Source: Ligustrum vulgare (Eukaryota; Streptophyta; Magnoliopsida; Lamiales; Oleaceae). From it: a stretch of 64,000 bases of DNA. The notes under the pieces were generated by a model. The model saw nothing but the letters and a program-made list of their open reading frames with translations. It ran no database searches and had not been told where the DNA came from. Location: contig OY743180.1 of assembly GCA_963555705.1 (NCBI GenBank), forward strand, positions 38,162,129-38,226,128. Reading direction: 5' to 3'. The translations under genes were made by a program, and so were the position numbers. Below are positions 34,278 to 43,924 of this stretch, one piece after another. The first letter of the stretch is position 1. Each line of letters starts with the position of its first letter.

Positions 34278-34498
34278 GACGGCCGTAAATCTTACAATCA
34301 CGGCCGTAACCAATTATCGAAGAAAGAGGAAGAAATAAAGCAGAACGAGGCTTACGGCCGTAAGCATGGATGTTACGGTCGTAACATTCAAAAATGGACA
34401 TTTTCACGGCCGTAAGAGATTCGTCACGGCGGTAACTGATGGTACAATTTGAATCAGAGAGACCATTACGGCCGTAAAAGAATTATTCACAGCCGTAA
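34278..34498 (+). repeat. Eight-site ACGGCCGT palindrome array
   Basis: Eight sites spaced about 20-50 bp centre to centre. The core is ACGGCCGT within TTACGGCCGTAA or CACGGCCGTAA. Three sites carry single changes (ACGGTCGT, ACGGCGGT, ACAGCCGT). The array lies 135-350 bp upstream of the TATA-like box. Function is not established. Confidence 0.92.
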
Positions 34499-34633
34499 TT
34501 GAGCAGCGCCAGGTTTTTCGGAATTTTAATTATTTTATTCCTTTTTTAGTTTTTAGGTTATTTTCCTATTTTAGAATTTTAATCTAATTAGAATTCTATT
34601 TTGAGTAAATTAGATGCTAGGTTATTTTGCTTA

Positions 34634-34640
34634 TTTATAT
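34634..34640 (+). promoter_or_regulatory. TATA-like box in element 2 LTR
   Basis: TTTATAT followed by a leader with conserved GTGGCGTTCAC blocks. It is at the same relative position in the 3' LTR. Confidence 0.45.
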
Positions 34641-35023
34641 TCCTTTCCATTCATTGTAAAAAACAGTTAAGTTTGAGTTTATGAATAATATTTGGGAGAG
34701 GATTCTCCAAATTGAAAGGTTGAGTTTTTCCCTTTTGTTTCGAACTTATCAAGGATCCATTCTTTGTGGCGTTCACTCAACGAACTTATCAAGGAATTGA
34801 CAAACCTTGTGGCGTTCACCAATCTTGGTTCTTCAATCCGCATCGTCAATTAATTGCGTCGTGATTTTCGGGTCAAGGTTTTATCGTCAATCTATCTTTA
34901 ATTCCGTTATTTCTTTCGTGTTTTTGTTATTTTCGTGTCAGATCTGATCTAGATCTATCCTAGGGTTTTAAATTTCGTTATTCCGCGTTTTCGACGAGAT
35001 TCCCCGACTGTGATCTCATCATC

Positions 35024-35040
35024 TGGTATCAGAGCTTGGA
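35024..35040 (+). other. Primer-binding site (initiator Met tRNA type) of element 2
   Basis: TGGTATCAGAGCTTGGA, two bases after the LTR end. Confidence 0.92.
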
Positions 35041-35306
35041 TCTATTTCAGATTCTTGCGTTTCTTGAATTTTCTTGATTTTTTTTGTGTTCTTCGCGTTC
35101 TTCGTGTCAGTCATAATTTTCTTCAGTTTGATCCATAAGAGTCAGTCCCAAAAATTCAAAAGTGTTTTCTTTTTCGTTTTTCGTCCAAATCCAGTTCCGT
35201 TTTTTCTGCCATACTCGTAGTCCAATTCTCTGGCAGATTTAAAAAAATTCCGAAAATTCCCAAATATTCTCCAAATATTCCGAATTTCCTTGTTCGTGTC
35301 TTAAAA

Positions 35307-35821
35307 ATGTCTGATAGAGAGGTTTCCACATCTTCATCTTCTATTGGAGATAGGAAACAGTTCGGGGGTGTGAATAGAAGGAATGAACAGGGTAATGATG
35401 ATATTGCAGCAATGAGGGCACAATTTGAGAGGTTTATGGCTCAAATGGAGAATCGAAGTGCAGAGCGTGAACAGAGACCTCGGGACCAATCTCATGATGG
35501 TTCTCGGGTTAGGAGAGGTAATAGGCGCCAGATTGGTGTGGATGATGAAGACATGGGTAGTGGAAGTATATCTTTGGGTAGTATGCGAAGGAGGGATAGA
35601 GGAGATAGGTATGAGAGGAGGCATGATAGGGAGCGTCGTGATGCTAGGAGGCATCGTGGGGGTAGAGATTTTGTTGATGATGATCTTGGAAAAATTAAAG
35701 TGAAAATACCATCGTTCCAAGGTAGGAGTGATCCGGAGGCGTACTTGGATTGGGAGACAAAGGTCGAACGGCTTTTTGATTGTAATAATTATTCGGAAAA
35801 GAAGAAGGTGAAACTAGCTGT
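35307..35821 (+). pseudogene. Gag N-terminal half, truncated by a hAT-type insertion
   Basis: Starts at ATG 35307. About 120 charged residues rich in Arg, Glu and Asp (an RDRGDRYERRHDRERRDARR stretch near residue 95) are followed by the beginning of the capsid domain (KIKVKIPSFQGRSDPEAYLD, then WETKVERLFDC). It ends at KKKVKLAV, where the 608-bp element enters. The matching continuation at 36430 is in a different frame, so full-length gag cannot be made from this copy. Confidence 0.88.
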
Positions 35822-36429
35822 TAGAGATGGCAAAAAAATCCGATCCGCCCCGTCGATCTGTCGACCCGATCCGATTCGAAAAAATCCCGATCTGTGGATC
35901 GACGGATCGAAATTTATGTGATCCGCTCCGATCCGAAAATTCACGTAGCGGATTTGGATCGGAGATGATCCGATCGGCCCCGATCCGCGATCCGACTTTT
36001 TTTTTAATATAATTTTTTTATCATGTATAAAAATTTAATATGTAAATTTTGTAGGAAACTTTAATTTTTGGGAATAAGCTGCAATCTTTGCATTTTAAAG
36101 AAAACACATTTTTCATGTTCTTCATTTGAAGAAAGAATTCCAATAAGTGATGGCAAAAAAACTCGATCCGTTGAATCGGCGAATCGGCCTCTATACGTCT
36201 CGTTTCAATAAAATAAATAAAATTTAATAAAAAAAATAAAATTTCTAATTTTTTTATAAAAGATTTAATTTAAAATATATTTTAAAAAATTTAAAAAATA
36301 AAAAAATAATTCTGGCGGATCGGTCCACGGATCGGTGGTGGACTGATCCGCCTCGACCCGACCCGAAATTTGACGGATCGCGGGGCGGATCCGGATCGGG
36401 CAAAAAAAATTTGGGGCGGGCCAACACTA
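35822..36429. mobile_element. Non-autonomous hAT-type element in gag
   Basis: Termini TAGAGATGGC and, reversed, TAGTGTTGGC (8 of 10 match). They are flanked by the 8-bp duplications CTAGCTGT (35814-35821) and CTAGCCGT (36430-36437), one mismatch. The interior is filled with GATCCG/CGGATC words near both ends and has an internal second GTGATGGCAAAAAAACTCG at 36149 resembling the left terminus. It has no transposase. Removing it with one duplication copy restores the gag reading frame. Confidence 0.92.
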
Positions 36430-37653
36430 CTAGCCGTGATTGAATTCACCGACTACGCAAATATTTGGTGGGATCAATTAGTGACGGGTAGGAGGAGGAA
36501 CCTTGAGGAGCCAGTGGAGACTTGGGGTGAATTAAAAATCATAATGAGGAAGCGGTTTGTGCCGACTCATTATTATAGGGATATTTACCAGAGGCTGCAG
36601 GGTTTGACTCAGGGATCGAGGAGTGTAGAGGATTATCACAAGGATATGGAGGTGGCGATGATTCGGGCTAACGTGGTGGAGGATCGGGAAGCAACGATTG
36701 CTAGGTTTCTGAGTGGGCTGAATAGAGACATTGCTAATGTCATTGAGCTGCAACATTATGTGGAGCTAGAGGATATGGTGTATATGGCCATGAAGGTGGA
36801 AAGACAGCTAAGGCGAAAGGTGGCAGCAAGACACTCACCATCTTATCCTACATCACAAATGAAGCAGGAATCCAACGTTGAACATAACCCGAAAGGGAAG
36901 GAGGATCCTACAACGAAAGGTAAAAATATTTCTGATTCTCAAACTACTCGGGATAGAAATATTAAATGTTTTAAGTGCTTGGGTACGGGTCATATAGCAT
37001 CCCAGTGTCCAAATAGGAAGCTAATGATCTTACGTGATAATGGTGAAATTAGTTCCGATGATGAATTTAAGGGAATGCCTAAGTTAGTGGATGTTGGGGC
37101 TAGTAGTAGTAGTGATGAGGAAGGGCTGACCTATGCTGTTAAAGATTCACTTGTTAATCGGCGTGTCCTTAATGCTAGGGTCAGGGTGGATGAAATTGGT
37201 GAGCAAAGGGACAATCTCTTCCATACTAGATGCTTAGTGAGTAAAAAGGTTTGTGGTATGGTGATTGACGGGGGAAGTTGTACTAATGTGGTTAGTATCA
37301 TGTTGGTTGAGAAATTGGGTTTGAGCTTGATAAAACATCCGAACCCTTATAAATTGAAATGGTTGACCGAGTCAGGAGAAATTAAGGTAAATAAACAGGC
37401 TAGGGTCAATTTTACAATCGGGGGTTATAAGGATGAGGTGGTTTGTGACGTGGTACCTATGCATGTTGGCCATATTTTGTTGGGGAGACCTTGGCAACAT
37501 GATAGGAGGGTAGTGCACGACGGGTTTAAACATCGATATTCTTTCGTGAAGGGTGGAAAAATGATCACTCTTGCTCCGCTATCACCTAAAGAGGTCCAAG
37601 AGGACCAATTGAAAATAAAGAGCGAGTTTGAAGGGAAAAAGGAGAGGGTGTGA
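36430..37653 (+). pseudogene. Gag C-terminal half, zinc knuckle and protease
   Basis: Resumes the capsid domain (AVIEFTDYANIWWDQLV, then TWGELKIIMRKRFVPTHYYR, LQGLTQGSRSVEDYHKDME, FLSGLNRDIANVIELQHYVE). Next come a CCHC knuckle CFKCLGTGHIASQC (about 36970) and a retropepsin domain (MVIDGGSCTNVVSIMLVEKL at about 37258, HILLGRPWQHDRRVVHDGF at about 37470). It ends in TGA at 37651. The active-site motif is DGGS, not the usual DTG or DSG, as in element 1. The domains are intact apart from the upstream break. Confidence 0.9.
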
Positions 37654-38021
37654 AAATTGAAAACAAGAGAGTTGAGGCCACGACCTCAGAAAAAGGAGAG
37701 GGTGTGAAAATTGAAACAAGAGAGTTGAGGCCACGACCTCAGAAAAAGGGGAGCTTGAGAGTGCAAAGAAAAAGAAAAGAGAGTCCGCCACAAAAATGAG
37801 TTTATTTGCATTTGCTAACACATCCCTCCCCAGTTCTATTAAATCTATTTTGCAGGGACATAAATCAAGCCATGAACTTAAAGCGGGAAAGAAATTCATT
37901 GGCCAAAATGAGCAGGCCAAAAGTCTAAAGGATCTTACAAAGCTTAAACATGATCATCGAGCTCAGAAAAAACAGGAAGAGTCTGAAAAGCCGACCAAAA
38001 ATGGATTCGAGGTCGAATCCT
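37654..38021 (+). pseudogene. Polyprotein C-terminal tail after deletion of polymerase
   Basis: After the protease stop come two 53-bp GAGGCCACGACCTCAG repeats, then a frame with LPSSIKSILQGHKSSHELKA and finally KMDSRSNPFQERE beside the purine tract. In autonomous plant Gypsy elements a DSRTNPFQEG-like motif closes the polyprotein after integrase. Its survival next to the protease suggests an internal deletion removed RT, RNase H and integrase while keeping both ends. Confidence 0.6.
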
Positions 38022-38038
38022 TTTCAAGAGAGAGAGTA
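38022..38038 (+). other. Polypurine tract of element 2
   Basis: CAAGAGAGAGAGTA immediately upstream of the 3' LTR, matching element 1. Confidence 0.75.
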
Positions 38039-38988
38039 TGATGTGATCCGGACCAGGCATCGAAGGGCGAAGTCGAGCCATCGGCAATATGACAATGATC
38101 TACGTGCAAAACAGAGCAAGTTCCATGTTGGGGTCGAGCCAAGAAGAAGGACGGACCAAGCCGAGCAGAATAAACGAAGTTCTTGGGGGCAGAAAGGCCA
38201 TGACGGCCGTAAGGAAGGGCATTCACGGCCGTAACCCATGTATTCACGGCCGTAAATCTTACAATCATGGCCGTAACCAATTATCGAAGAAAGAGGAAGA
38301 AATTAAGCAGAACGAGTCTTACGGCCATAAGTATGGAAGTTACGACCGTAACATTCAAAAAGGGACATTTTCACGGCCATAAGAGATTCGTCACGGCGGT
38401 AACTGATGGTACAGTTTGAATCAGAGAGACCATTACGGCCGTAAAAGAATTATTCACGGCCGTAATTGAGCAGCACCAGGTTTTTCGGAATTTTAATTAT
38501 TTTATTCCTTTTTTAGTTTTTAGGTTATTTTCCTATTTTAGAATTTTAGTTTAATTAGAATTCTATTTTGAGTAAATTAGATGCTAGGCTATTTTGCTTA
38601 TTTATATTCCTTTCCACTCATTGTAAAATACAGTTAAGTTTTATTTTATGAATAATATTTGAGAGATGATTCTCCAAATTGAAAGGTTGAGTTTTTCCCT
38701 TTTGTTTCGAACTTATCAAAGATTCATTCTTTGTGGCGTTCACCCAACGAACTTATCAAGGAATTGACAAACCTTGTGGCGTTCACCAATCTTGGTTCTT
38801 CAATCCGCATCGTCAATTAATTGCGTCGTGATTGTCGGATCAAGGTTTTATCGTCAATCTATCTTTAATTCCGTTATTTCTTTCGTGTTTTTGTTATTTT
38901 CGTGTCAGATCTGATCTAGATCTATCCTAGGGTTTTAAATTTCGTTATTCCGCGTTTTCGACGAGATTCCCCGACTAGGATCTCATCA
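38039..38988 (+). repeat. 3' LTR of element 2
   Basis: 950 bp. It is 43 bp longer than the 5' LTR because of extra palindrome units at about 38212-38254. Otherwise closely similar. Confidence 0.95.
38201..38466 (+). repeat. Ten-site ACGGCCGT palindrome array
   Basis: Ten sites, two more than the 5' LTR. The extra pair lies after the first site (ATTCACGGCCGTAACCCATG and a near copy). Several sites show ATGGCCGT, ACGGCCAT or ACGACCGT, single transitions at CpG. Confidence 0.92.
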
Positions 38989-39144
38989 ACAAGGCAAATC
39001 ACGAAATCGAGATAAGACATAAAATATTTTCCATAGCAAAAAAAATGCAATCAAACATAAAAAAGTGGAAAATGGAAATATTTTTTCACTTCCCATGCAT
39101 ATAAGAACCAATCAAATAAAGCCTAAATGCATATAGCCCAAACC

Positions 39145-39166
39145 GGGGGGGGGGGGGGGGGGGGGG
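39145..39166 (+). repeat. Poly(G) run
   Basis: 22 consecutive G, exceptional in this AT-rich DNA. It may form a G-quadruplex or reflect an assembly artefact. Confidence 0.97.
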
Positions 39167-39329
39167 CAATTTTTGTCACCTAATTTGAGGCACTTGAATT
39201 GAGGTTCTAAATTTAGTCCAAAACATTTGAGAAACCTAATTAAGTTTCAAGTCAGCAAGAGAATAACCTTAGCTCATCCCTGGGATCACAGCCAAGTTAG
39301 AACCTCAGATATCAAATCTCAAGACTTGA

Positions 39330-39560
39330 AAAGAGCTCGAACTTGGGAGGACCGGGGAAGAACTCGGACCTAGGAGGACCTGGGAGTTAGGAAGACTTGG
39401 GTGGACCTGGGAGCTAGGAAGACCTTGAAGAACTCGATCCTAGAAGAGCTTGGACCCTGAAGAAATTGACTTTGCAAGAGCTCGGCCTATAAAGACCTCG
39501 AACCTATAAGAACTTGGGAGCTAGGAAGACTTGAAAATGTCCGGGAGGACCTGAGAACTC
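39330..39560 (+). repeat. Degenerate minisatellite
   Basis: Imperfect repeats of GGAGGACCTGGGAGCTAGG, GAAGACTTGG and GAACTCGGACC-type words. It lies upstream of the TATA box at 39954, so it may be the enhancer part of an LTR. Confidence 0.7.
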
Positions 39561-39953
39561 TGAACTAAAGTCTTGGAAAAATCTAATTTCAAGTGCTAGG
39601 ATATCCGAAGTCAGTCCACCACATTGGATAAATTTGAAGTCAGAGCACTCTCAAGTACTAACACTAGCTCTCTACCTACCTCAAGCAATAGAAGATTCAT
39701 TCAATTAAGTATCAAGTGTCAAGTGGATCCACTTAACTAAATGTCTTATATCTTTCATAAATCTCAAAGATAACCAATTAGATACCTTGTACTTGCCTCA
39801 CAACTATAAACAAATAGCGGTTGAGTCACATCTAACTCAAAGAGGTCCACCAAAGCCACTTGTAATTGCCAAAAGTACATCAAGTGGACAAAGAATCGGC
39901 ATTTTGTCATGACTAAGTACTAGCAATTTGTAAGTAAAATAATTACATTTTTC

Positions 39954-39963
39954 CTATAAATAG
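39954..39963 (+). promoter_or_regulatory. TATA box in LTR-like sequence
   Basis: CTATAAATAG about 25-30 bp upstream of the start of the block shared with 11505-11700. Confidence 0.55.
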
Positions 39964-40174
39964 AGCAAAATATTGTAAACAAAAAGAGGAGATTCAAATT
40001 TTCATCATATAAGGAGAGGAAAACACTGTAAAATTACTTGTGTTTCCTCAAATTTTCTTCCCATATATAAAAGAGAAAAACAACTAAGGTCGGACTGTGA
40101 GTCCGACCCTACCATATGTTCGAGTTTCTTTGCTTTCACTTCATTTATTTTTCCTTTAAGTGAGATCTTGTGGT

Positions 40175-40447
40175 ACTTGCTCACGGAATGCATAATTTTC
40201 TCGTTGTGTTGTTGCATGAACTTTATAGGGCTTGTTTAGTTTTTAATATTGGACAAGAGACAATACTATAAAGGATAATTGCACTACATACTACATTTTG
40301 TATCCTTTTTTACTTGCTCACAGAATGCATAATTTTCTCGTTGTGTTGTTGCGTGAACGTTATAGGGCTTGTTTAGTTTTTGATATTGGACAAGAGATAA
40401 TACTATAAGCGATAATTACACTACTTACTACATTTTTATCATTTACT
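40175..40447 (+). repeat. 137-bp tandem duplication
   Basis: ACTTGCTCAC(G/A)GAATGCATAA starts at 40175 and 40312. Both copies run through GGGCTTGTTTAGTTTTT(A/G)ATATTGG and on to ACTACATTTT with a few substitutions. Confidence 0.9.
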
Positions 40448-40950
40448 AGAATTTTACTTACATTAGTATTTTAATTGATTTTTACTATAAGTATTTTTCG
40501 GTGATTCTTTAAAATGACGTAAATTTCAATTATGATACTAAAACTTAGGAATTTGTACAAACGCCCCAGACTATAAAAAAGATTTTTATCTTATTTTAAT
40601 ATTGTCCAATATTGTGCAATCATCCTATCAAATATGGATATAGAGTCATGTTGTTTGTTCTATTTATCAATTAGATATGAATATCGAGTTGATGTTGTTG
40701 GATACTGGTTAATAATTCTAGAAATTAGTTAAGTGTTGAAAAATCAACTAAATTGACTTCATATAAACTTCAGTCAAATATTCAAACCCGACCCAATCCG
40801 TTTGGGCAAATTAGTTTGCTGCTTTGAGGTGCAGAAACGGGGAGAATTCAGATTTCTTTGCATGTGTTGAAGGGCATATTTGACATTTTGAAACCAATAT
40901 CGGATGAATGAGAAATTACGGAGAAGGGAAAATTTGGTCAAAATTTTGAC

Positions 40951-41036
40951 CATGCGATCGCACGGTAGTAAAATCATGCGATTACACTTGAAATCTAATT
41001 ATTTCGATTTCACGCAAAATCATGCAATCGCATGGT
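40951..41036 (+). repeat. CATGCGATCGCATG-type palindromes in solo LTR A
   Basis: Three sites (CATGCGATCGCACG, CATGCGATTACAC, CATGCAATCGCATG), 75-165 bp upstream of the TATA box. Confidence 0.85.
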
Positions 41037-41270
41037 AGTCCGAAAAGTTGTGTCTTTTCAAAGTGATGCATTGTTTGGCTTCACACCACTTCGTTCCCAA
41101 CCATTTATCATCTATAAATAGGACCATTGGGATATCATAATCCTAATACCAATGATATGCAAACGTAATATCCTCTCCTCTTCTCCTATATAAAATTCTT
41201 GTACAAAATTCATATTTTGGTTTATTGTGCTTGTGTTTAAGAGTGCTACAAATACAAGTGGTAGTCGTTG

Positions 41271-41992
41271 TGACGCGATCCCAATCAGGGAATACGACGA
41301 AAACACGGAATAACACAATTTAAATCCTAGAAAAGATCTGAGACAAATTAAACACAAGAAATCAAGAAACAATCAATGGAAAATAAGATAAGATTGATGA
41401 TAAAACTTTGACCCAATATTCACGACGTGAGAACGATGCTGAATATAAACCAAGATTGGTGAACGCCACAAAGGTAGTCAATTCCTTGATAAGTTCGTTG
41501 GGTGAACGCCACAAAGATTAAATCTTTGATAAGTTCAAGAAAAGGGAATAACTCAACTTTCAACAAGAGAATCCTCTCTCAATTTAATCAATAAACTCAA
41601 AACCATTCTTTACAATGATAGAAACTATAATATAATGTCAAAAACGCGTCTCCACCTAACCCTAGCCGCTAAGAATTAAAAACGGAAAATAATAAAGGAA
41701 ACAGAAAATAATTAAAAAAAGTGAAAATCTGGTTTCTATTTCAACCGCGCGATCAAGTAGTTAACCTTGAAACTCTCGGGTGGTTTTTTTGCGCAGTCGT
41801 GCGATCGCTCCCTCCTTGGCCTACGCGCTCGTGGTCTTCCCGGTTGATTCCAATTTTCGTCTCCTTGAAACTCGATCCGATTTGATCCTCGACTCAAGCC
41901 CAATACAAAAGTTGCTCCTTTTCCCATGTAGATTATTATGGAATCGCCTGTAACCTGATTTCTCCTTTGTTCTCCTACCTTGGTTCACATCA
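41271..41992 (-). mobile_element. Solo LTR related to the gag-protease family
   Basis: 722 bp, TG...CA, duplications CGTTG (41266-41270) and GGTTG (41993-41997). The uninterrupted homologue at 43417-43437 shows the empty site with a single CGTTG. In minus orientation its promoter-proximal half matches the 34115 LTR (GTGGCGTTCACCCAACGAAC and GAACTTATCAAGGAATTGAC). The upstream part lacks the ACGGCCGT array and instead has GCGCGATCAAG and TGCGATCGC words at 41745-41840. Confidence 0.88.
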
Positions 41993-42199
41993 GGTTGTAT
42001 ATTGGGAGTTGATTGCTATAAACCATAGGCACTGTTACGGGGCAAATTCGACTTCTCAACTTTGCTTCTTTTTCTTTTCTTTTCTTTTCTTTTTTCTTAT
42101 TTCATTTCCGTTACTCCGTCCATTTGTCGGCACGGATTTCATATAATTATTCTATTTCTTTGACGTCACTATACATAAAATATTCCAACAGATACTTCT

Positions 42200-42903
42200 C
42201 TGAAAGTGTTCGGCATAAATTTTCTCTATTATTTGGACTGACTGAAGGTGTACCTCAAAGTTAAAAAAATGTTCATGGAAATAAGCCATTTAGACCATAT
42301 TAAAGCTAAGTTAGCCTGTTTGAGTTACTTTTTAGAAAAAAAGTTGAAGACTTTTTTTTTTAAAGTATTTATAAGCAACACATTTTTTAAATTACTTTTT
42401 AACCATTTTATTTGTTTTTAGTTTCAGCCCATTTGTTATACTTTCCTTCCCAGCCCATTTTTTATACATTCTTTCCCTTTTCCTAAAGCCAGCCCAACAC
42501 TCTCATTCCCTTCAAGATTTTCTCAACGATGAATTGCCGACTCCGTCCCTGCTCCTCAGACTTGTCTGATTGTCGCCAACAGCACTCACCATTGGTCCAC
42601 CTATTACACTACCGACCACAACGTTCATCGCCAGTCCGCCAGCATGCACAGTGCATTGACTCGCTCAAACCCATTGTAAGAAACCCATATTTATTGAAAA
42701 ACAAAATAAACAAGTTCTTGGATTAATTAATTTCAGAAGCTTTCATTGCTTTAGTTCTTTAGCTTTTTTTTTTTTCTTTTTTTTCTTTATATGGGTTTTA
42801 AATAATGGAAATTGTTCATTGTTTTGTTTTCTGTTATAGGATGGAATTATGGATTTTTTTTTCGAGGATGGAAATTAATTTCAGAAGCTTTTTTCATTGT
42901 TTT
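42200..42903. other. Spacer between solo LTRs
   Basis: No supported gene. A C-rich patch at 42530-42680 reads as a short open frame with no recognisable protein. Two near-identical ATTAATTTCAGAAGCTTT words occur at 42726 and 42876. Confidence 0.5.
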
Positions 42904-43607
42904 TGTTGAAAATTGGTTTAATAATTCGAGAAATTGGTTAAATTTTGAAAACCAACTAGGACTTCATGTTAACTTCGGTCAAATATTCAAACTCGACACA
43001 ATCCATCTAGGCAAAATTGTTTGACCATGCGATTGAATGGTATAACAAGTCATGCGATCACACATGAAATATTTTTGTTTATTTTTCGGTTTCACGTAAA
43101 GCAATGCGATCACATGACTTATAACCATGCAATCGTATGCTAATGTGAACAGTCACGTCCTTTCGAAGAATTTCATGATTTAGTTCCACATCACTTCGCT
43201 CCTAAGTCTTCATCATCTATAAATAAAACCCTTGAAATGTCCTATTCCTCACACCAATGATATGCAAATATAATATCATTCTCTCTTCTTTTCTTGAATC
43301 AAAATTCTTGTATTCTTGTTGCATAATTTTGGTTTTCTTTTCATATTCATTTTGGAGTACAGAAGTCATTACTCTGGTTTGTTGTCCTTGTGTTTTGAAG
43401 TACTACAAACATAAGTGGTAGTCGTTGTATATTGGGAGTTGATTGTCATAAACCTAGGCACCGTTGTAGGGCAAATTCGACTTAAGGACTAAATGGTCAA
43501 CACTTGCCTTAACTTTTGCATCTTTGCATCTCTTTTCTTTTTCTTGTTTTATATATATATATATATATTCTGTTCTTAGGCGTCACCATACACAAAATCA
43601 TCCAACA
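42904..43607 (+). mobile_element. Solo LTR B
   Basis: 704 bp, TGTTGAAAA...ATCCAACA, with perfect 5-bp duplication GTTTT (42899-42903, 43608-43612). It contains four CATGCGAT-type palindromes (43026-43140) and a TATA box CTATAAATA at 43218. Homologous to solo LTR A and uninterrupted at the site where A carries the 722-bp insertion. Confidence 0.88.
43026..43140 (+). repeat. CATGCGATCGCATG-type palindromes in solo LTR B
   Basis: Four decayed sites (CATGCGATTGAATG, CATGCGATCACAC, AATGCGATCACATG, CATGCAATCGTATG). Confidence 0.8.
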
Positions 43608-43924
43608 GTTTTGTTTTGATTTTTCATTTAAGTATTAATGTAATGTGTATTTTTTTTTTTTTTTAATTGTTGATTGCTGTGAGAAGATGGGTTGGTATTA
43701 TTACGTGGGTGAGGGATTGAGGTATGATTAGAAAATGAGTGAATTGTAAATAGGAAAAGTAGATTTCTTTTAAGAATAGGATTTCAGGTGTTATTAATTT
43801 CAGTTGGTGAATAGCCTAGAGAACAAATTTGTTCACCCTCTTTAACGAGGTGAACATAACCTTCATCCCATTTTGATGGAAAAAAGTGACAGCTTTAAAA
43901 AAAAAAAAATGATCCTCATTTTTC

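Larger units (their letters stand above)
34115..35021 (+). repeat. 5' LTR of element 2
   Basis: 907 bp, starting TGATGTGATCCGGACCAGG. It contains the palindrome array (34278-34498), a TATA-like TTTATAT at 34634 and two GTGGCGTTCAC blocks near 34768 and 34811 that are conserved in the solo LTR at 41271. Confidence 0.95.
34115..38988 (+). mobile_element. LTR retrotransposon of the gag-protease family (element 2)
   Basis: TG...CA termini and perfect 5-bp duplication ACAAG (34110-34114, 38989-38993). LTRs are 34115-35021 and 38039-38988. Order: LTR, initiator-Met primer-binding site, gag (interrupted by a 608-bp hAT-type element), zinc knuckle, protease, repeated tail, purine tract, LTR. No reverse transcriptase, RNase H or integrase. 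It is homologous to element 1 in the LTRs, knuckle, protease and tail, but retains the capsid domain. Confidence 0.95.
39200..40210 (+). repeat. LTR-like sequence with TATA box
   Basis: Contains the minisatellite, a TATA box CTATAAATAG (39954-39963) and a leader block homologous to 11505-11700 with the perfect hyphenated palindrome GGTCGGACT...AGTCCGACC at 40088. The end near GTTGTTGCA (about 40215) resembles an LTR 3' edge. The 5' edge is unclear. Confidence 0.5.
40696..42190 (+). mobile_element. Solo LTR A, split by a younger solo LTR
   Basis: Starts TGTTGGATACTGG and ends TATTCCAACA. It is homologous to solo LTR B (42904-43607) on both sides of the insertion at 41271-41992. Flanks are GATGT and GATAC (3 of 5). 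It contains CATGCGATCGCA palindromes (40951-41036) and a TATA box CTATAAATA at 41112. No internal retrotransposon region is present. Confidence 0.8.

Noticed and set aside
34278..38466. Regularly spaced short palindromes could suggest a CRISPR array
   Set aside because: The units are short, imperfect palindromes in LTRs with irregular spacing, and the host is a plant. No cas genes are present.
41736..41927. Arginine-rich 63-codon frame in the solo LTR
   Set aside because: It lies wholly within the upstream part of an LTR and owes its open frame to CpG-rich palindromes.
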